Positions 1 through 8,188 of a stretch of DNA of 64,000 nucleotides are shown piece after piece. Origin of the DNA: Halopseudomonas yangmingensis. Lineage in GTDB: Bacteria; Pseudomonadota; Gammaproteobacteria; Pseudomonadales; Pseudomonadaceae. The position numbers and the translations under genes were made by a program. Within the stretch, counting starts at the first letter, position 1. Every line of letters starts with the position of its first letter. The stretch lies in NCBI RefSeq assembly GCF_900114825.1, contig NZ_FOUI01000016.1:1-64000 (forward strand), read 5' to 3'. The notes below the pieces were generated by a model that ran no database searches, was not told the DNA's origin, and saw only the letters and a program-made list of their open reading frames with translations.

Positions 1-99
1 GGAACTGCATGAGATTGCAAACCACCGAAGCCGTACTTCATCACTGACCCAATTCGCGATGGCGTGAAAGCATAGGCCCACACGACACCGCTAAAGAAT

Positions 100-218
100 T
101 GCTTGACGACCATAGAGCGTTGGAACCACCTGATCCCATCCCGAACTCAGAAGTGAAACGACGCATCGCCGATGGTAGTGTGGGGTCTCCCCATGTGAGA
201 GTAGGTCATCGTCAAGCA
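100..218 (+). rRNA. rrf: 5S ribosomal RNA
   Basis: This is the 5S rRNA of the large ribosomal subunit, closing an rRNA operon whose 16S and 23S genes lie upstream of the window. The internal sequence from GAACCACCTGATCCCATCCC onwards is the typical pseudomonad 5S. The ends TGCTTGACGA and TCGTCAAGCA are exact complements and form helix I. Positions 1-99 appear to be 23S-5S spacer; no 23S end is recognised there. Confidence 0.96.
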
Positions 219-224
219 CCAAAC

Positions 225-258
225 AAAAACCCCGATCTGGTAACAGATCGGGGTTTTT
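225..258 (+). terminator. rRNA operon terminator
   Basis: A ten-base-pair stem CCCCGATCTG/CAGATCGGGG with a four-base loop is followed by five T residues, seven bases after the 5S end. It is a canonical intrinsic terminator. The A-rich left flank extends the stem. Confidence 0.93.
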
Positions 259-378
259 ACTTTGCGCGCGACCATACTTGTTGTCACTGCCACCCGCCCA
301 TCTGACAACTGCGCCTGGAGCAACGGTGGACAGCCGCAGGCTGCCCGCAGAGCGATGGCCGCGATGGGCCGGGTCAAT

Positions 379-395
379 GTAGGTCATCGTCAAGC
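379..395 (+). repeat. Remnant of a second 5S rRNA 3' end
   Basis: The 17 bases GTAGGTCATCGTCAAGC repeat exactly the end of the 5S gene (201-217) and are again followed closely by a hairpin terminator. No other part of 5S precedes it, so it cannot be a working rRNA. It is probably left over from a tandem 5S plus terminator duplication; some pseudomonads carry doubled 5S genes. Confidence 0.8.
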
Positions 396-401
396 TTCAA
401 A

Positions 402-437
402 CAAAACCCCCGATCTGGATACAGCTCGGGGGTTTTT
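402..437 (+). terminator. Second rRNA-type terminator
   Basis: Stem CCCCCGATCTG/CAGCTCGGGGG with one internal mismatch, loop GATA, then five T residues. It is a diverged copy of the terminator at 225-258 and follows the 5S remnant, giving the operon a backup stop before birA. Confidence 0.9.
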
Positions 438-474
438 ACCTTCAGCACACCTGTCGGCACCGTCCTGGCAGGAG

Positions 475-480
475 TATGAT
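475..480 (+). promoter_or_regulatory. Possible -10 box for birA
   Basis: TATGAT lies about 30 bases before the birA start and is the only good -10-like hexamer in the short gap after the rRNA terminator. No convincing -35 hexamer sits 16-18 bases upstream, so this is weak. Confidence 0.3.
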
Positions 481-511
481 CTGGTGCTTTATCTCAGGCT
501 GAATTCTGCTG

Positions 512-1486
512 ATGCTGAAAGAACTGATCACGCTCATGTCTGACGGGCACTTCCATTCTGGTGAGACACTGGGCGCACATTTGGGTGTGTCCCGCGCTGC
601 TGTGTGGAAGGCATTAAAAAAAATCGAACTGGCGGGCTATCCGCTCGACAGGGTGAAGGGGCGTGGTTACAGGATACCTCAAGGTGCTTCGTTGCTAGAT
701 GAGGGTCGTATTTATCAAGCGTTTCCACCAAGCTTGCAGCCGAAGATAAAGGTAACTGTGCTGGAGGGGGTAGACTCGACGAATGCCCATATAATGCGTC
801 AGTCACACCAGGCACCGGTAATCCTGGCATGTGTTGCAGAAGAGCAGCTGGCTGGACGTGGCCGTCGTGGGCGTAACTGGGTAAGCCCTTTTGCTCAGAA
901 TATATATCTGTCCCTAGGCATGCCATTTGAGATGGGTGCAGCACGACTTGGAGGGCTCAGCCTGGTCGTTGGCATTGCTGCAGTGCGGGCTCTGCGATCT
1001 GCAGGCTATACGGGAATAGGGATCAAATGGCCAAATGATCTGTTGCACAGCGGAAAAAAACTGGCGGGCATACTTGTCGAGTTGAGTGGCGATTTGCTTT
1101 CTGATTGTACGGCCATTGTTGGTGTTGGTATCAATGTACTGATGGACAACTCCAGCGCCATTGATCAGCCGTGGGTCTCTTTATACCAGGTCGACCGAGG
1201 CGCAATATTAGATCGAAACAAGCTGGTTGCGCTCCTGCTTGAGGCATTGATTGATAGCTTGGATGTCTTTGCGCGTGAGGGCTTTGAAGCATTTCTCCAG
1301 GAGTGGGCGGAGTACGATCTCTGCATGGGTCGTGAGGTTAATATCATCAGTGGTGATCAAGTGGTCACTGGCGTATGCCGGGGTGTTAACGGCGAGGGGC
1401 AATTGATGCTTGAAGTGGAAGGTCGGATCCTGGAATTGAACGGCGGGGAAGTCTCGCTAAGGGCCTTAGATGCTGCTCGAGCTTGA
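512..1486 (+). CDS. birA: BirA: biotin-[acetyl-CoA-carboxylase] ligase and biotin repressor
   Basis: BirA activates biotin with ATP to biotinyl-AMP and transfers it to the biotin carrier protein of acetyl-CoA carboxylase; bifunctional forms also repress biotin genes. The 324-residue protein is full length and has both parts. Residues 1-60 form a winged helix-turn-helix with GVSRAAVWKALKKIE. The catalytic domain carries the biotin/AMP loop GRGRRGRNW (about residues 115-123) and KWPNDLL with downstream KLAGILVE. The C-terminal SH3-like domain is present. The ATG at 512 starts directly in the HTH domain. The end overlaps coaX by 17 bases, so the two are probably co-transcribed and translationally coupled, as in Pseudomonas. 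Confidence 0.96.
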   Translation: MLKELITLMSDGHFHSGETLGAHLGVSRAAVWKALKKIELAGYPLDRVKGRGYRIPQGASLLDEGRIYQAFPPSLQPKIKVTVLEGVDSTNAHIMRQSHQAPVILACVAEEQLAGRGRRGRNWVSPFAQNIYLSLGMPFEMGAARLGGLSLVVGIAAVRALRSAGYTGIGIKWPNDLLHSGKKLAGILVELSGDLLSDCTAIVGVGINVLMDNSSAIDQPWVSLYQVDRGAILDRNKLVALLLEALIDSLDVFAREGFEAFLQEWAEYDLCMGREVNIISGDQVVTGVCRGVNGEGQLMLEVEGRILELNGGEVSLRALDAARA

Positions 1487-2213
1487 TTGCGGCAACACGC
1501 TTATTAAATGGCGCCTGATAGACTCGGGCGGCCGTGTTCGCGATCGGGATATGTCACCTGATCTGGTTGACCTCCAATGTCTTCTCGGGGCTCAGGAGCG
1601 GGATATTCATGCATGCCGGCTGGTAAGCGTCAGGTCTGAGGATGAGACTCGGAGGCTGCTGGATCAGCTAGCCAGCTGGCTTCATATAAAGCCTGCTCTG
1701 GCGGGATCTGCGAGGGTGCTTGCAGGTGTCAGTAATGGATATAAAGATTATCGCCAGTTGGGCATGGATCGTTGGCTCGCGCTTGTAGCTGCTTATAACA
1801 AGACTGGCATGGCCACCCTTGTCATGGATTTGGGTACAGCAATAACAGTTGATTATGTCCGTAGTTGTGGCCAGCACCTTGGCGGTTTTATCGCGCCTGG
1901 GCGGCGCTTGCTAAGGTCCTCATTGAAACAGCATACAAGGCTTATACGTTACAGTGATCTGGATGCTCGGGTAAATTTAGAGACGCCAGGGGGCTCCACG
2001 GGCGAGGCCGTTGAGCACGGGTGTGATCTCATGGTGCTTGGTTTTGTCAATGCACAGATTCTGAATGCGAGAAAGATACTTGGTGAGCAGGCTGTTGTTG
2101 TATTGACCGGTGGTGATGCGCCATTGATTGCCTCGATGCTTGATAAGCAGGTGGTACTGGCACCTGATCTTGTTTTCGATGGCCTGGCACTGGCCTGCCC
2201 GGTAGGCCGTTGA
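1470..2213 (+). CDS. coaX: CoaX: type III pantothenate kinase
   Basis: This enzyme phosphorylates pantothenate in the first step of coenzyme A synthesis. Type III enzymes belong to the ASKHA fold, need a monovalent cation and resist feedback by CoA. At 247 residues the length is normal. The N-terminal phosphate motif reads ELDCGNTLIKW (residues 4-14), followed by GMDRWLALVAAY and the second phosphate motif DLGTAITVDYV, then GGFIAPG. It starts inside the last codons of birA. The middle gene of a birA-coaX-SPOR block is the pseudomonad arrangement, and pseudomonads typically rely on CoaX rather than CoaA. Confidence 0.95.
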   Translation: MLLELDCGNTLIKWRLIDSGGRVRDRDMSPDLVDLQCLLGAQERDIHACRLVSVRSEDETRRLLDQLASWLHIKPALAGSARVLAGVSNGYKDYRQLGMDRWLALVAAYNKTGMATLVMDLGTAITVDYVRSCGQHLGGFIAPGRRLLRSSLKQHTRLIRYSDLDARVNLETPGGSTGEAVEHGCDLMVLGFVNAQILNARKILGEQAVVVLTGGDAPLIASMLDKQVVLAPDLVFDGLALACPVGR

Positions 2214-2215
2214 TT

Positions 2216-2890
2216 ATGCGCTCGGTATTCCTTTTTCTGCTGCTGCTGAATTTCATGTATGGATTGTGGAGCTGGCAGCAGATACAGCACAGAATTAATA
2301 GTCTTGCCGTTGACGCTGGGTTGGAAGTTCATTCTGGGTCGCCATCGCCATCGCCATCGCCATCGCCAACAGGGTCGGGTCAGGCTGAAGGCGGATTAAC
2401 GGATAGCGAGGCTGGTGCTGAAATCTGGTTGTGTATGAGGCTTGGCCCGTTTCAGGAGAGCATCAGGGCAAATCAGTTGCGCCAGAGGTTATTGGCGTCT
2501 GGAGTTGACAGCCAGCTGGAACCGGTGCCCATGGATGCGATGGAGCGATATTTGCTGTTGGTCGAGGCGCGCCCGGGGCAAACTGCAGAGCAGATTGTTC
2601 GAAGTCTGGGCAGGCTTGAGCAGCGTGCCTTTGTGGTGCGTGAAGGTGTCCACGCAGGTCGTGTCGCGCTTGGCATATACGACAGCATTGAGTCCGCCAG
2701 GGCAGAAGAGGCCCGGTTGCGTGCTGAGCGTGTAGTGGTTTTTGTGGAAAAGACGGGTGAGCGGCAGAGCCTTATATGGCTGGAAGTTGCGCCCAAATCA
2801 AGGCGTCTGGTTGATCAGTCGATGTTATCCCGCTTGCGTTCGAGCTTTCCAGGGTTGCAGCATCAATTTCGCCCCTGTGTGACGCGTTGA
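2216..2890 (+). CDS. SPOR-domain membrane protein
   Basis: A single hydrophobic segment at residues 2-16 anchors the protein in the inner membrane. It is followed by a Ser-Pro linker (about residues 42-52) encoded by a hexanucleotide repeat. The C-terminal half resembles a SPOR peptidoglycan-binding domain, with LGPFQ at its start and alternating strands and helices. SPOR domains bind denuded glycan strands at division sites. The same gene follows coaX in Pseudomonas genomes. The ATG at 2216 puts the membrane segment at the very N-terminus; a TTG at 2210 overlapping the coaX stop is an alternative. The precise role is unknown. Confidence 0.8.
   Translation: MRSVFLFLLLLNFMYGLWSWQQIQHRINSLAVDAGLEVHSGSPSPSPSPSPTGSGQAEGGLTDSEAGAEIWLCMRLGPFQESIRANQLRQRLLASGVDSQLEPVPMDAMERYLLLVEARPGQTAEQIVRSLGRLEQRAFVVREGVHAGRVALGIYDSIESARAEEARLRAERVVVFVEKTGERQSLIWLEVAPKSRRLVDQSMLSRLRSSFPGLQHQFRPCVTR
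2339..2368 (+). repeat. Hexanucleotide tandem repeat (TCGCCA)x5
   Basis: Five exact copies of TCGCCA lie inside the SPOR-protein gene and encode alternating Ser-Pro. As the unit is six bases, gain or loss of copies changes linker length without shifting the frame. Confidence 0.97.
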
Positions 2891-2996
2891 GGCCGGTCGT
2901 ACAAGTCTGCTGGCCTGCAGGAATGATTCCATGGATTGCGACTTATCCAGTACGGCAGAATAAAGGTTCAACTTGCGGTTTTTATTGAAAAAGGTG

Positions 2997-3025
2997 TTGA
3001 CAGGCTGACCGCAACTGAAGAAAAT
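2997..3025 (+). promoter_or_regulatory. Promoter of the tRNA-Tyr-Gly-Thr(-tuf) unit
   Basis: A perfect -35 TTGACA (2997-3002) and a -10-like GAAAAT (3020-3025) are 17 bases apart, followed by a GC-rich discriminator GGCGCCCTC just before tRNA-Tyr at 3039. Such discriminators are typical of stringently controlled stable-RNA promoters. Confidence 0.75.
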
Positions 3026-3038
3026 GGCGCCCTCTTAC

Positions 3039-3123
<85 letters not shown>

Positions 3124-3146
3124 GATTCGCAAATGCCGGTTGCTTG

Positions 3147-3220
<74 letters not shown>

Positions 3221-3241
3221 GTCGGCACTGCAACAGTGTAA

Positions 3242-3317
3242 GCTCATGTAGCTCAGCTGGTAGAGCACACCCTTGGTAAGGGTGAGGTCAGCGGTTCAAA
3301 TCCGCTCATGAGCTCCA
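3242..3317 (+). tRNA. tRNA-Thr (anticodon GGT)
   Basis: A 76-base cloverleaf with acceptor stem GCTCATG, T arm GGTTCAAATCC and an encoded CCA end. The anticodon GGT is at 3275-3277. It is the last tRNA before tuf. Confidence 0.97.
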
Positions 3318-3320
3318 GAT

Positions 3321-3355
3321 AAAGGCAGATATGCGAATATCTGCCTTTTATTTAA
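3321..3355 (+). terminator. Hairpin between tRNA-Thr and tuf
   Basis: A perfect 12-base-pair stem AAAGGCAGATAT/ATATCTGCCTTT with loop GCGA is followed by a T-rich run. It looks like an intrinsic terminator or attenuator, or a processing site separating tRNA from tuf mRNA. No other tuf promoter is obvious in the 46 bases before the gene, so partial read-through is likely. Confidence 0.7.
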
Positions 3356-3401
3356 TGGTCGCGTGAATCGCGCATTGCACTCACGAAGAGGGGATCTCTC
3401 G

Positions 3402-4598
3402 ATGGCTAAAGAGAAGTTCGAACGCAGCAAACCGCACCTTAACGTGGGCACCATTGGTCACGTTGACCATGGCAAGACCACCCTGACTGCCGCTCTGACC
3501 CGCGTATGTGCCGAAGTATTCGGTAGCGGTGCTGCTCGCGCATTCGACCAGATCGATAACGCGCCGGAAGAAAAGGCTCGCGGTATCACCATCAACACCT
3601 CGCACGTTGAGTACGATTCACCGACTCGTCACTACGCGCACGTTGACTGCCCTGGTCACGCTGACTACGTGAAGAACATGATCACCGGTGCTGCCCAGAT
3701 GGATGGCGCTATCCTGGTCTGTTCCGCGGCTGATGGCCCGATGCCGCAGACTCGCGAGCACATCCTGCTGTCTCGTCAGGTAGGCGTTCCCTACATTGTC
3801 GTGTTCCTGAACAAGGCCGACATGGTAGATGACGAAGAGCTGCTGGAACTGGTTGAAATGGAAGTGCGTGATCTGCTCAGCACCTACGACTTCCCTGGCG
3901 ACGACACCCCGATCGTTATCGGCTCCGCGCTGATGGCCCTGAACGGCCAGGACGACAACGAAATGGGTACCACTGCAGTGAAGAAGCTGGTCGAGACTCT
4001 GGATGCCTACATCCCAGAGCCCGAGCGTGCTATCGACAAGCCGTTCCTGATGCCGATCGAAGACGTGTTCTCGATCTCCGGTCGTGGCACCGTAGTAACT
4101 GGCCGTGTTGAGCGCGGTATCGTTCGCATCCAGGAAGAAGTCGAGATCGTCGGTATTCGTCCGACCACCAAGACTACCTGTACTGGTGTTGAAATGTTCC
4201 GCAAGCTGCTCGACGAAGGTCGTGCCGGTGAGAACGTTGGTGTGCTGCTGCGTGGCACCAAGCGTGAAGACGTCGAGCGTGGTCAGGTACTGGCCAAGCC
4301 GGGCACCATCAACCCGCACACCAAGTTCGAAGCCGAAGTCTACGTACTGGGCAAGGACGAAGGCGGCCGCCACACCCCGTTCTTCAAGGGCTACCGTCCG
4401 CAGTTCTACTTCCGTACTACTGACGTGACCGGTTCCTGCGAACTGCCGGAAGGCGTGGAAATGGTAATGCCGGGTGACAACGTCAAGCTGGTTGTGACCC
4501 TGATCGCTCCGATCGCCATGGAAGACGGCCTGCGCTTCGCGATCCGCGAAGGTGGTCGTACCGTTGGTGCCGGCGTCGTAGCCAAGATCATCGAGTAA
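3402..4598 (+). CDS. tuf: Elongation factor Tu
   Basis: EF-Tu is the GTPase that delivers aminoacyl-tRNA to the ribosome. The protein has 398 residues, full length. The start chosen is the ATG at 3402 giving [10 protein letters not shown]; an in-frame GTG at 3363 only adds 13 non-conserved residues. The GTPase motifs are GHVDHGKTT (P-loop), DCPGHADY (G3) and NKADM (G4), followed by the two beta-barrel domains up to the conserved C-terminus [11 protein letters not shown]. Its left flank is that of tufB (three tRNAs) and its right flank that of tufA (rpsJ). The genes that normally separate the two copies are absent, so this copy may be a chimera of both. Confidence 0.98.
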   Translation: MAKEKFERSKPHLNVGTIGHVDHGKTTLTAALTRVCAEVFGSGAARAFDQIDNAPEEKARGITINTSHVEYDSPTRHYAHVDCPGHADYVKNMITGAAQMDGAILVCSAADGPMPQTREHILLSRQVGVPYIVVFLNKADMVDDEELLELVEMEVRDLLSTYDFPGDDTPIVIGSALMALNGQDDNEMGTTAVKKLVETLDAYIPEPERAIDKPFLMPIEDVFSISGRGTVVTGRVERGIVRIQEEVEIVGIRPTTKTTCTGVEMFRKLLDEGRAGENVGVLLRGTKREDVERGQVLAKPGTINPHTKFEAEVYVLGKDEGGRHTPFFKGYRPQFYFRTTDVTGSCELPEGVEMVMPGDNVKLVVTLIAPIAMEDGLRFAIREGGRTVGAGVVAKIIE

Positions 4599-4612
4599 TG
4601 ATCTGAGCTGAA

Positions 4613-4642
4613 GCAAAAGCCCCCGCTTGCGGGGGCTTTTGC
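4613..4642 (+). terminator. Terminator of tuf
   Basis: A perfect 12-base-pair palindrome GCAAAAGCCCCC/GGGGGCTTTTGC with a six-base loop, 14 bases after the tuf stop. The A and T runs make it an intrinsic terminator that separates tuf from the S10 operon. Confidence 0.9.
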
Positions 4643-4649
4643 ATTTCAG

Positions 4650-4678
4650 TTGACAGCTGCAGGTCGCATCAGTAGAAT
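4650..4678 (+). promoter_or_regulatory. S10 operon promoter
   Basis: Consensus -35 TTGACA (4650-4655), a 17-base spacer and -10 TAGAAT (4673-4678) lie just after the tuf terminator. They are followed by a GC-rich discriminator TGCGCCTCCC. This gives the ribosomal protein operon its own strong and probably stringently controlled promoter, with a leader of about 65 bases before rpsJ. Confidence 0.85.
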
Positions 4679-4751
4679 TGCGCCTCCCTTGGATGGGCCT
4701 GCCCGCTTTGCGTGCAGGACCGAAGAACCGTTATTTGGAGTTTCTGGTCAA

Positions 4752-5063
4752 ATGCAGAACCAACAGATCCGTATTCGGTTGAAGGCTTTTGACCATCGCC
4801 TGATTGATCAATCTACCCAGGAAATCGTGGATACCGCGAAGCGTACTGGGGCTCAGGTGCGTGGTCCGATACCTCTTCCGACACGAAAAGAGCGTTTTAC
4901 CGTTCTGGTTTCTCCGCACGTCAACAAAGATGCGCGGGATCAGTACGAAATCCGTACCCACAAGCGGGTGCTGGATATCGTTCAGCCCACCGACAAGACT
5001 GTTGATGCGCTGATGAAGCTGGACCTGGCAGCAGGTGTTGAGGTCCAGATCAGCCTCGGCTGA
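4752..5063 (+). CDS. rpsJ: 30S ribosomal protein S10
   Basis: S10 is a component of the 30S head that contacts S3 and S14 and also acts as NusE in transcription antitermination. The protein has 103 residues, the standard length, from [16 protein letters not shown] to VQISLG. The extended loop near [15 protein letters not shown] is present. The ATG at 4752 is preceded by TTTGGAGTTT as ribosome-binding site; the reading frame is open further upstream through the promoter region, which is not coding. First gene of the S10 operon. Confidence 0.98.
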   Translation: MQNQQIRIRLKAFDHRLIDQSTQEIVDTAKRTGAQVRGPIPLPTRKERFTVLVSPHVNKDARDQYEIRTHKRVLDIVQPTDKTVDALMKLDLAAGVEVQISLG

Positions 5064-5156
5064 AGCCCCACACGACGGGGGCTATCAGTCGTGTAACGCC
5101 CTGCAATGGGCGGCCATAGCGGGTAAATAGCCCCGTGCACTCATGAGGTTTACAAC

Positions 5157-5795
5157 ATGACTATTGGTGTAGTCGGCCGGAAATGCGGTATGACCCGCGT
5201 TTTCACTGAAGATGGTGTTTCCATTCCGGTTACGGTGATTGAAGTAGAGCCGAACCGTGTCACCCAGGTTAAGAGCCTGGAAAATGATGGCTATCAAGCC
5301 ATTCAGATTACCGTAGGTGAGCGCCGCGCCACCCGCGTGACCAAGCCGATGGCCGGGCATTTTGCCAAGGCCAGCCAGGCTGCCGGTCGTCGCGTGTGTG
5401 AATTCCGCCTTGAAGAAGGTCAGGAGTTCGAGGCTGGTGCAGAAGTCACCGTCGGCATGTTCGAAGCGGGCCAGAAAGTAGACGTTACCGGCCAATCCAA
5501 GGGTAAGGGCTTCGCCGGTACCATCAAGCGCTGGAACTTCCGCGGTCAGGACGCCACTCACGGCAACTCGGTTTCGCACCGTGTGCCGGGCTCCATCGGC
5601 CAGTGCCAGACTCCCGGTCGCGTTTTCAAAGGCAAGAAGATGGCCGGTCACATGGGTGACGAGCAAGTCACCGTGCAGACTCTGGAAATCGTTCGCGTAG
5701 ACGCCGAACGCAACCTGCTGCTCGTCAAGGGCGCAGTACCTGGCGCAACCGGTAGCGACGTCATCGTTCGCCCGGCAGTCAAGGCCAAGGGTTAA
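5157..5795 (+). CDS. rplC: 50S ribosomal protein L3
   Basis: L3 is an early-assembling 50S protein that reaches towards the peptidyl transferase centre. At 212 residues it is full length, starting [16 protein letters not shown]. The long central loop includes [17 protein letters not shown], which holds the glutamine that is methylated by PrmB in E. coli. It lies 93 bases after rpsJ, a wider spacing than elsewhere in the operon, and 12 bases before rplD. Confidence 0.98.
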   Translation: MTIGVVGRKCGMTRVFTEDGVSIPVTVIEVEPNRVTQVKSLENDGYQAIQITVGERRATRVTKPMAGHFAKASQAAGRRVCEFRLEEGQEFEAGAEVTVGMFEAGQKVDVTGQSKGKGFAGTIKRWNFRGQDATHGNSVSHRVPGSIGQCQTPGRVFKGKKMAGHMGDEQVTVQTLEIVRVDAERNLLLVKGAVPGATGSDVIVRPAVKAKG

Positions 5796-5807
5796 GGGGG
5801 AGTCTCG

Positions 5808-6410
5808 ATGAATCTGAATGTAGCAGGTGCGAGCGCGATCGAAGTTTCCGATCAGACCTTTGCCACCGAATTTAACGAAACTCTGGTTCACCAGGCAGTC
5901 GTCGCCTATATGGCTGGCGGTCGTCAGGGCACCAAGCAGCAAAAAACCCGTTCTGATGTGTCTGGTGGCGGCAAGAAGCCCTGGCGTCAGAAAGGTTCCG
6001 GTCGTGCACGTGCCGGTACCATCCGTAGCCCGATCTGGCGCGGCGGCGGTACCACTTTTGCAGCCCGTCCGCGTGATTTCGAACAGAAGCTGAACCGCAA
6101 GATGTATCGCGGTGCCCTGCGCTCGATTCTTTCCGAGCTGGTGCGTCAGGAGCGTCTGGTGGTAGTCGAGAACTTCAGTGTCGACGCTCCCAAGACCAAA
6201 GGTCTGATCAGCAAGCTGAACGAACTGAACCTGAACAACGTGCTGATTGTTAGCGACAGCGTCGACGAGAATCTGTATCTGGCCGCGCGCAACCTGCCGC
6301 ACGTCGATGTACGTGACGTCAATGGTTCCGATCCGGTCAGCCTGATTGCCTACGACAAGGTGCTGATGACTGTTGGCGCAGTCAAGAAGTTCGAGGAGAT
6401 GCTGGGATGA
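5808..6410 (+). CDS. rplD: 50S ribosomal protein L4
   Basis: L4 binds 23S rRNA and its long loop lines the peptide exit tunnel. At 200 residues the length is typical, and the basic loop containing [16 protein letters not shown] (about residues 62-77) is intact. In E. coli L4 also represses its own operon by attenuation and translation block at the S10 leader. Whether that occurs here cannot be seen from the sequence. Its TGA overlaps the rplW start by four bases, so translation is coupled. Confidence 0.98.
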   Translation: MNLNVAGASAIEVSDQTFATEFNETLVHQAVVAYMAGGRQGTKQQKTRSDVSGGGKKPWRQKGSGRARAGTIRSPIWRGGGTTFAARPRDFEQKLNRKMYRGALRSILSELVRQERLVVVENFSVDAPKTKGLISKLNELNLNNVLIVSDSVDENLYLAARNLPHVDVRDVNGSDPVSLIAYDKVLMTVGAVKKFEEMLG

Positions 6411-6703
6411 ACCAGGAGCGTATTTACAAGGTCCTGCTGGGCCCGCACGTATCCGAGAAGGCCACCGTTCTGGCTGATGCCAAGAACCAGATCGTCTTCA
6501 AGGTCGACACCTCCGCCAACAAGCTGGAGATCAAGAAGGCCGTTGAACAGCTGTTCAAGGTCAAGGTCAAGGCTGTGTCTACCCTCAATGTGAAGGGCAA
6601 GACCAAGCGCACCATGCGCGGCCTGGGCAAGCGTAATGACTGGAAAAAGGCCTATGTCTGCCTTGAGCCGGGTCAGGACATCGACTTCGCCAGCGCTGAA
6701 TAA
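6407..6703 (+). CDS. rplW: 50S ribosomal protein L23
   Basis: L23 sits at the tunnel exit and docks trigger factor and SRP. The 98-residue protein begins [20 protein letters not shown], the typical gammaproteobacterial N-terminus, and has the basic [20 protein letters not shown] extension that enters the tunnel. It starts within an ATGA overlap with rplD, and rplB follows after 11 bases. Confidence 0.98.
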   Translation: MNQERIYKVLLGPHVSEKATVLADAKNQIVFKVDTSANKLEIKKAVEQLFKVKVKAVSTLNVKGKTKRTMRGLGKRNDWKKAYVCLEPGQDIDFASAE

Positions 6704-6714
6704 GGGGATACATC

Positions 6715-7539
6715 ATGGCAATTGTTAAGTGTAAGCCTACTTCCGCTGGTCGCCGCTTCGTCGTCAAGGTCGTTACTCCCGACCTGCACAAGGGTGCTCC
6801 CTATGCGCCCCTGCTCGAGAAGCAAGGTAAGTCCGGTGGTCGTAACAACAACGGTCGCATTACTACCCGTCACCGCGGGGGCGGCCACAAGCAGCATTAC
6901 CGTCTGGTCGATTTTCGACGCAACAAAGATGGCATTCCTGCCGTCGTTGAGCGTATCGAATACGATCCGAACCGTACCGCTCATATTGCTCTGCTGAAGT
7001 ATGCCGATGGCGAGCGCCGCTACATCATTGCTCCCAAGGGCGTGAAGGCTGGCGATCAGCTGACCTCGGGTGCTGAGGCGCCGATCAAGCCGGGTAACTG
7101 TTTGCCACTGCGCAACATTCCGGTCGGTAGCACTATCCATGGTATCGAGCTGAAGCCTGGCAAAGGTGCCCAGATTGCGCGCAGTGCCGGTGCGTCTGTT
7201 CAGTTGGTTGCCCGTGAGGGTGCCTATGTCACCGTGCGTCTGCGCTCCGGCGAGATGCGCAAAGTGCTGGGCGAGTGCCGTGCCACCCTGGGCGAAGTGT
7301 CCAACGGTGAGCACAGCCTGCGCTCCCTCGGCAAGGCTGGCGCCAAACGCTGGCGTGGTGTGCGTCCGACCGTTCGTGGTGTTGCCATGAACCCGGTTGA
7401 CCACCCGCATGGTGGTGGTGAAGGTCGTACTTCTGGTGGTCGTCATCCGGTGTCGCCGTGGGGCTTCCCGACCAAGGGTGCCAAGACTCGGTCCAACAAG
7501 CGCACTGACAAGATGATTGTCCGTCGTCGCAGCAAGTAA
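6715..7539 (+). CDS. rplB: 50S ribosomal protein L2
   Basis: L2 is one of the most conserved 50S proteins. It is needed for subunit association and peptidyl transferase activity. The 274 residues cover the OB-fold and SH3-like domains, and the catalytic-site loop [14 protein letters not shown] with the critical histidine is present. A ribosome-binding site (AAGGGGA) precedes the ATG. Confidence 0.98.
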   Translation: MAIVKCKPTSAGRRFVVKVVTPDLHKGAPYAPLLEKQGKSGGRNNNGRITTRHRGGGHKQHYRLVDFRRNKDGIPAVVERIEYDPNRTAHIALLKYADGERRYIIAPKGVKAGDQLTSGAEAPIKPGNCLPLRNIPVGSTIHGIELKPGKGAQIARSAGASVQLVAREGAYVTVRLRSGEMRKVLGECRATLGEVSNGEHSLRSLGKAGAKRWRGVRPTVRGVAMNPVDHPHGGGEGRTSGGRHPVSPWGFPTKGAKTRSNKRTDKMIVRRRSK

Positions 7540-7556
7540 TTAGAGGGGATACGACA

Positions 7557-7832
7557 GTGCCGCGTTCTCTGAAGAAAGGTCCTTTTATCGATCTTCACCT
7601 GTTGAAGAAGGTCGAAGTGGCAGTAGAGAAGAACGATCGCAAGCCGGTTAAAACCTGGTCGCGCCGTTCCATGATCCTGCCGCAAATGGTTGGTCTGACC
7701 ATTGCTGTACATAACGGCCGCCAGCATGTCCCGGTGATCATCACTGAAGATATGGTCGGTCACAAACTGGGCGAATTCTCTGCCACCCGTACCTATCGTG
7801 GTCACGCGGCAGACAAGAAAGCCAAGCGCTAA
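7557..7832 (+). CDS. rpsS: 30S ribosomal protein S19
   Basis: S19 lies in the 30S head near the A-site finger and pairs with S13. The 91-residue protein starts [17 protein letters not shown] after a GTG start codon at 7557, preceded by AGAGGGGA. The C-terminus [20 protein letters not shown] is characteristic. GTG is the only start that gives the conserved N-terminus. Confidence 0.97.
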   Translation: MPRSLKKGPFIDLHLLKKVEVAVEKNDRKPVKTWSRRSMILPQMVGLTIAVHNGRQHVPVIITEDMVGHKLGEFSATRTYRGHAADKKAKR

Positions 7833-7844
7833 GGGGTTAGAAAG

Positions 7845-8177
7845 ATGGAAGTAGCCGCTACTCTCAAGGGCGCCCGACTCTCTGCCCAGAAGGCGCGTCT
7901 GGTTGCCGACCAGATCCGTGGGAAAAAGGTCGACGAAGCCCTCAGCCTGTTGGCTTTCAGCAACAAGAAAGCCGCCAGCATCATCAAGAAGGTTCTGGAG
8001 TCGGCAATCGCCAACGCCGAACACAATGATGGTGCTGACGTGGATGATCTGAAGGTCTCCACCGTGTTTGTAAACGAAGGTCGCTCCCTGAAGCGCATCA
8101 TGCCGCGTGCCAAAGGCCGTGCTGATCGCATCGTAAAGCGGTCTTGCCATATCACGGTCAAGGTTGCTGACAAGTAG
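7845..8177 (+). CDS. rplV: 50S ribosomal protein L22
   Basis: L22 spans the 50S subunit and its beta-hairpin narrows the exit tunnel where macrolides bind. The 110-residue protein shows the N-terminal [20 protein letters not shown] and the hairpin region [18 protein letters not shown]. It is spaced 12 bases from rpsS and 11 from rpsC, with AAGGGG as ribosome-binding site. Confidence 0.98.
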   Translation: MEVAATLKGARLSAQKARLVADQIRGKKVDEALSLLAFSNKKAASIIKKVLESAIANAEHNDGADVDDLKVSTVFVNEGRSLKRIMPRAKGRADRIVKRSCHITVKVADK

Positions 8178-8188
8178 GAGTCGATCAC

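Noticed and set aside
2339-2368. Short tandem repeat as a possible CRISPR remnant
   Set aside because: It is a six-base coding microsatellite without spacers; no cas genes or direct repeats of CRISPR size were seen anywhere.
5085-6302. Long minus-strand open frame across rplC and rplD
   Set aside because: It is a codon-bias shadow of the ribosomal protein genes, with no recognisable domain or start signal.
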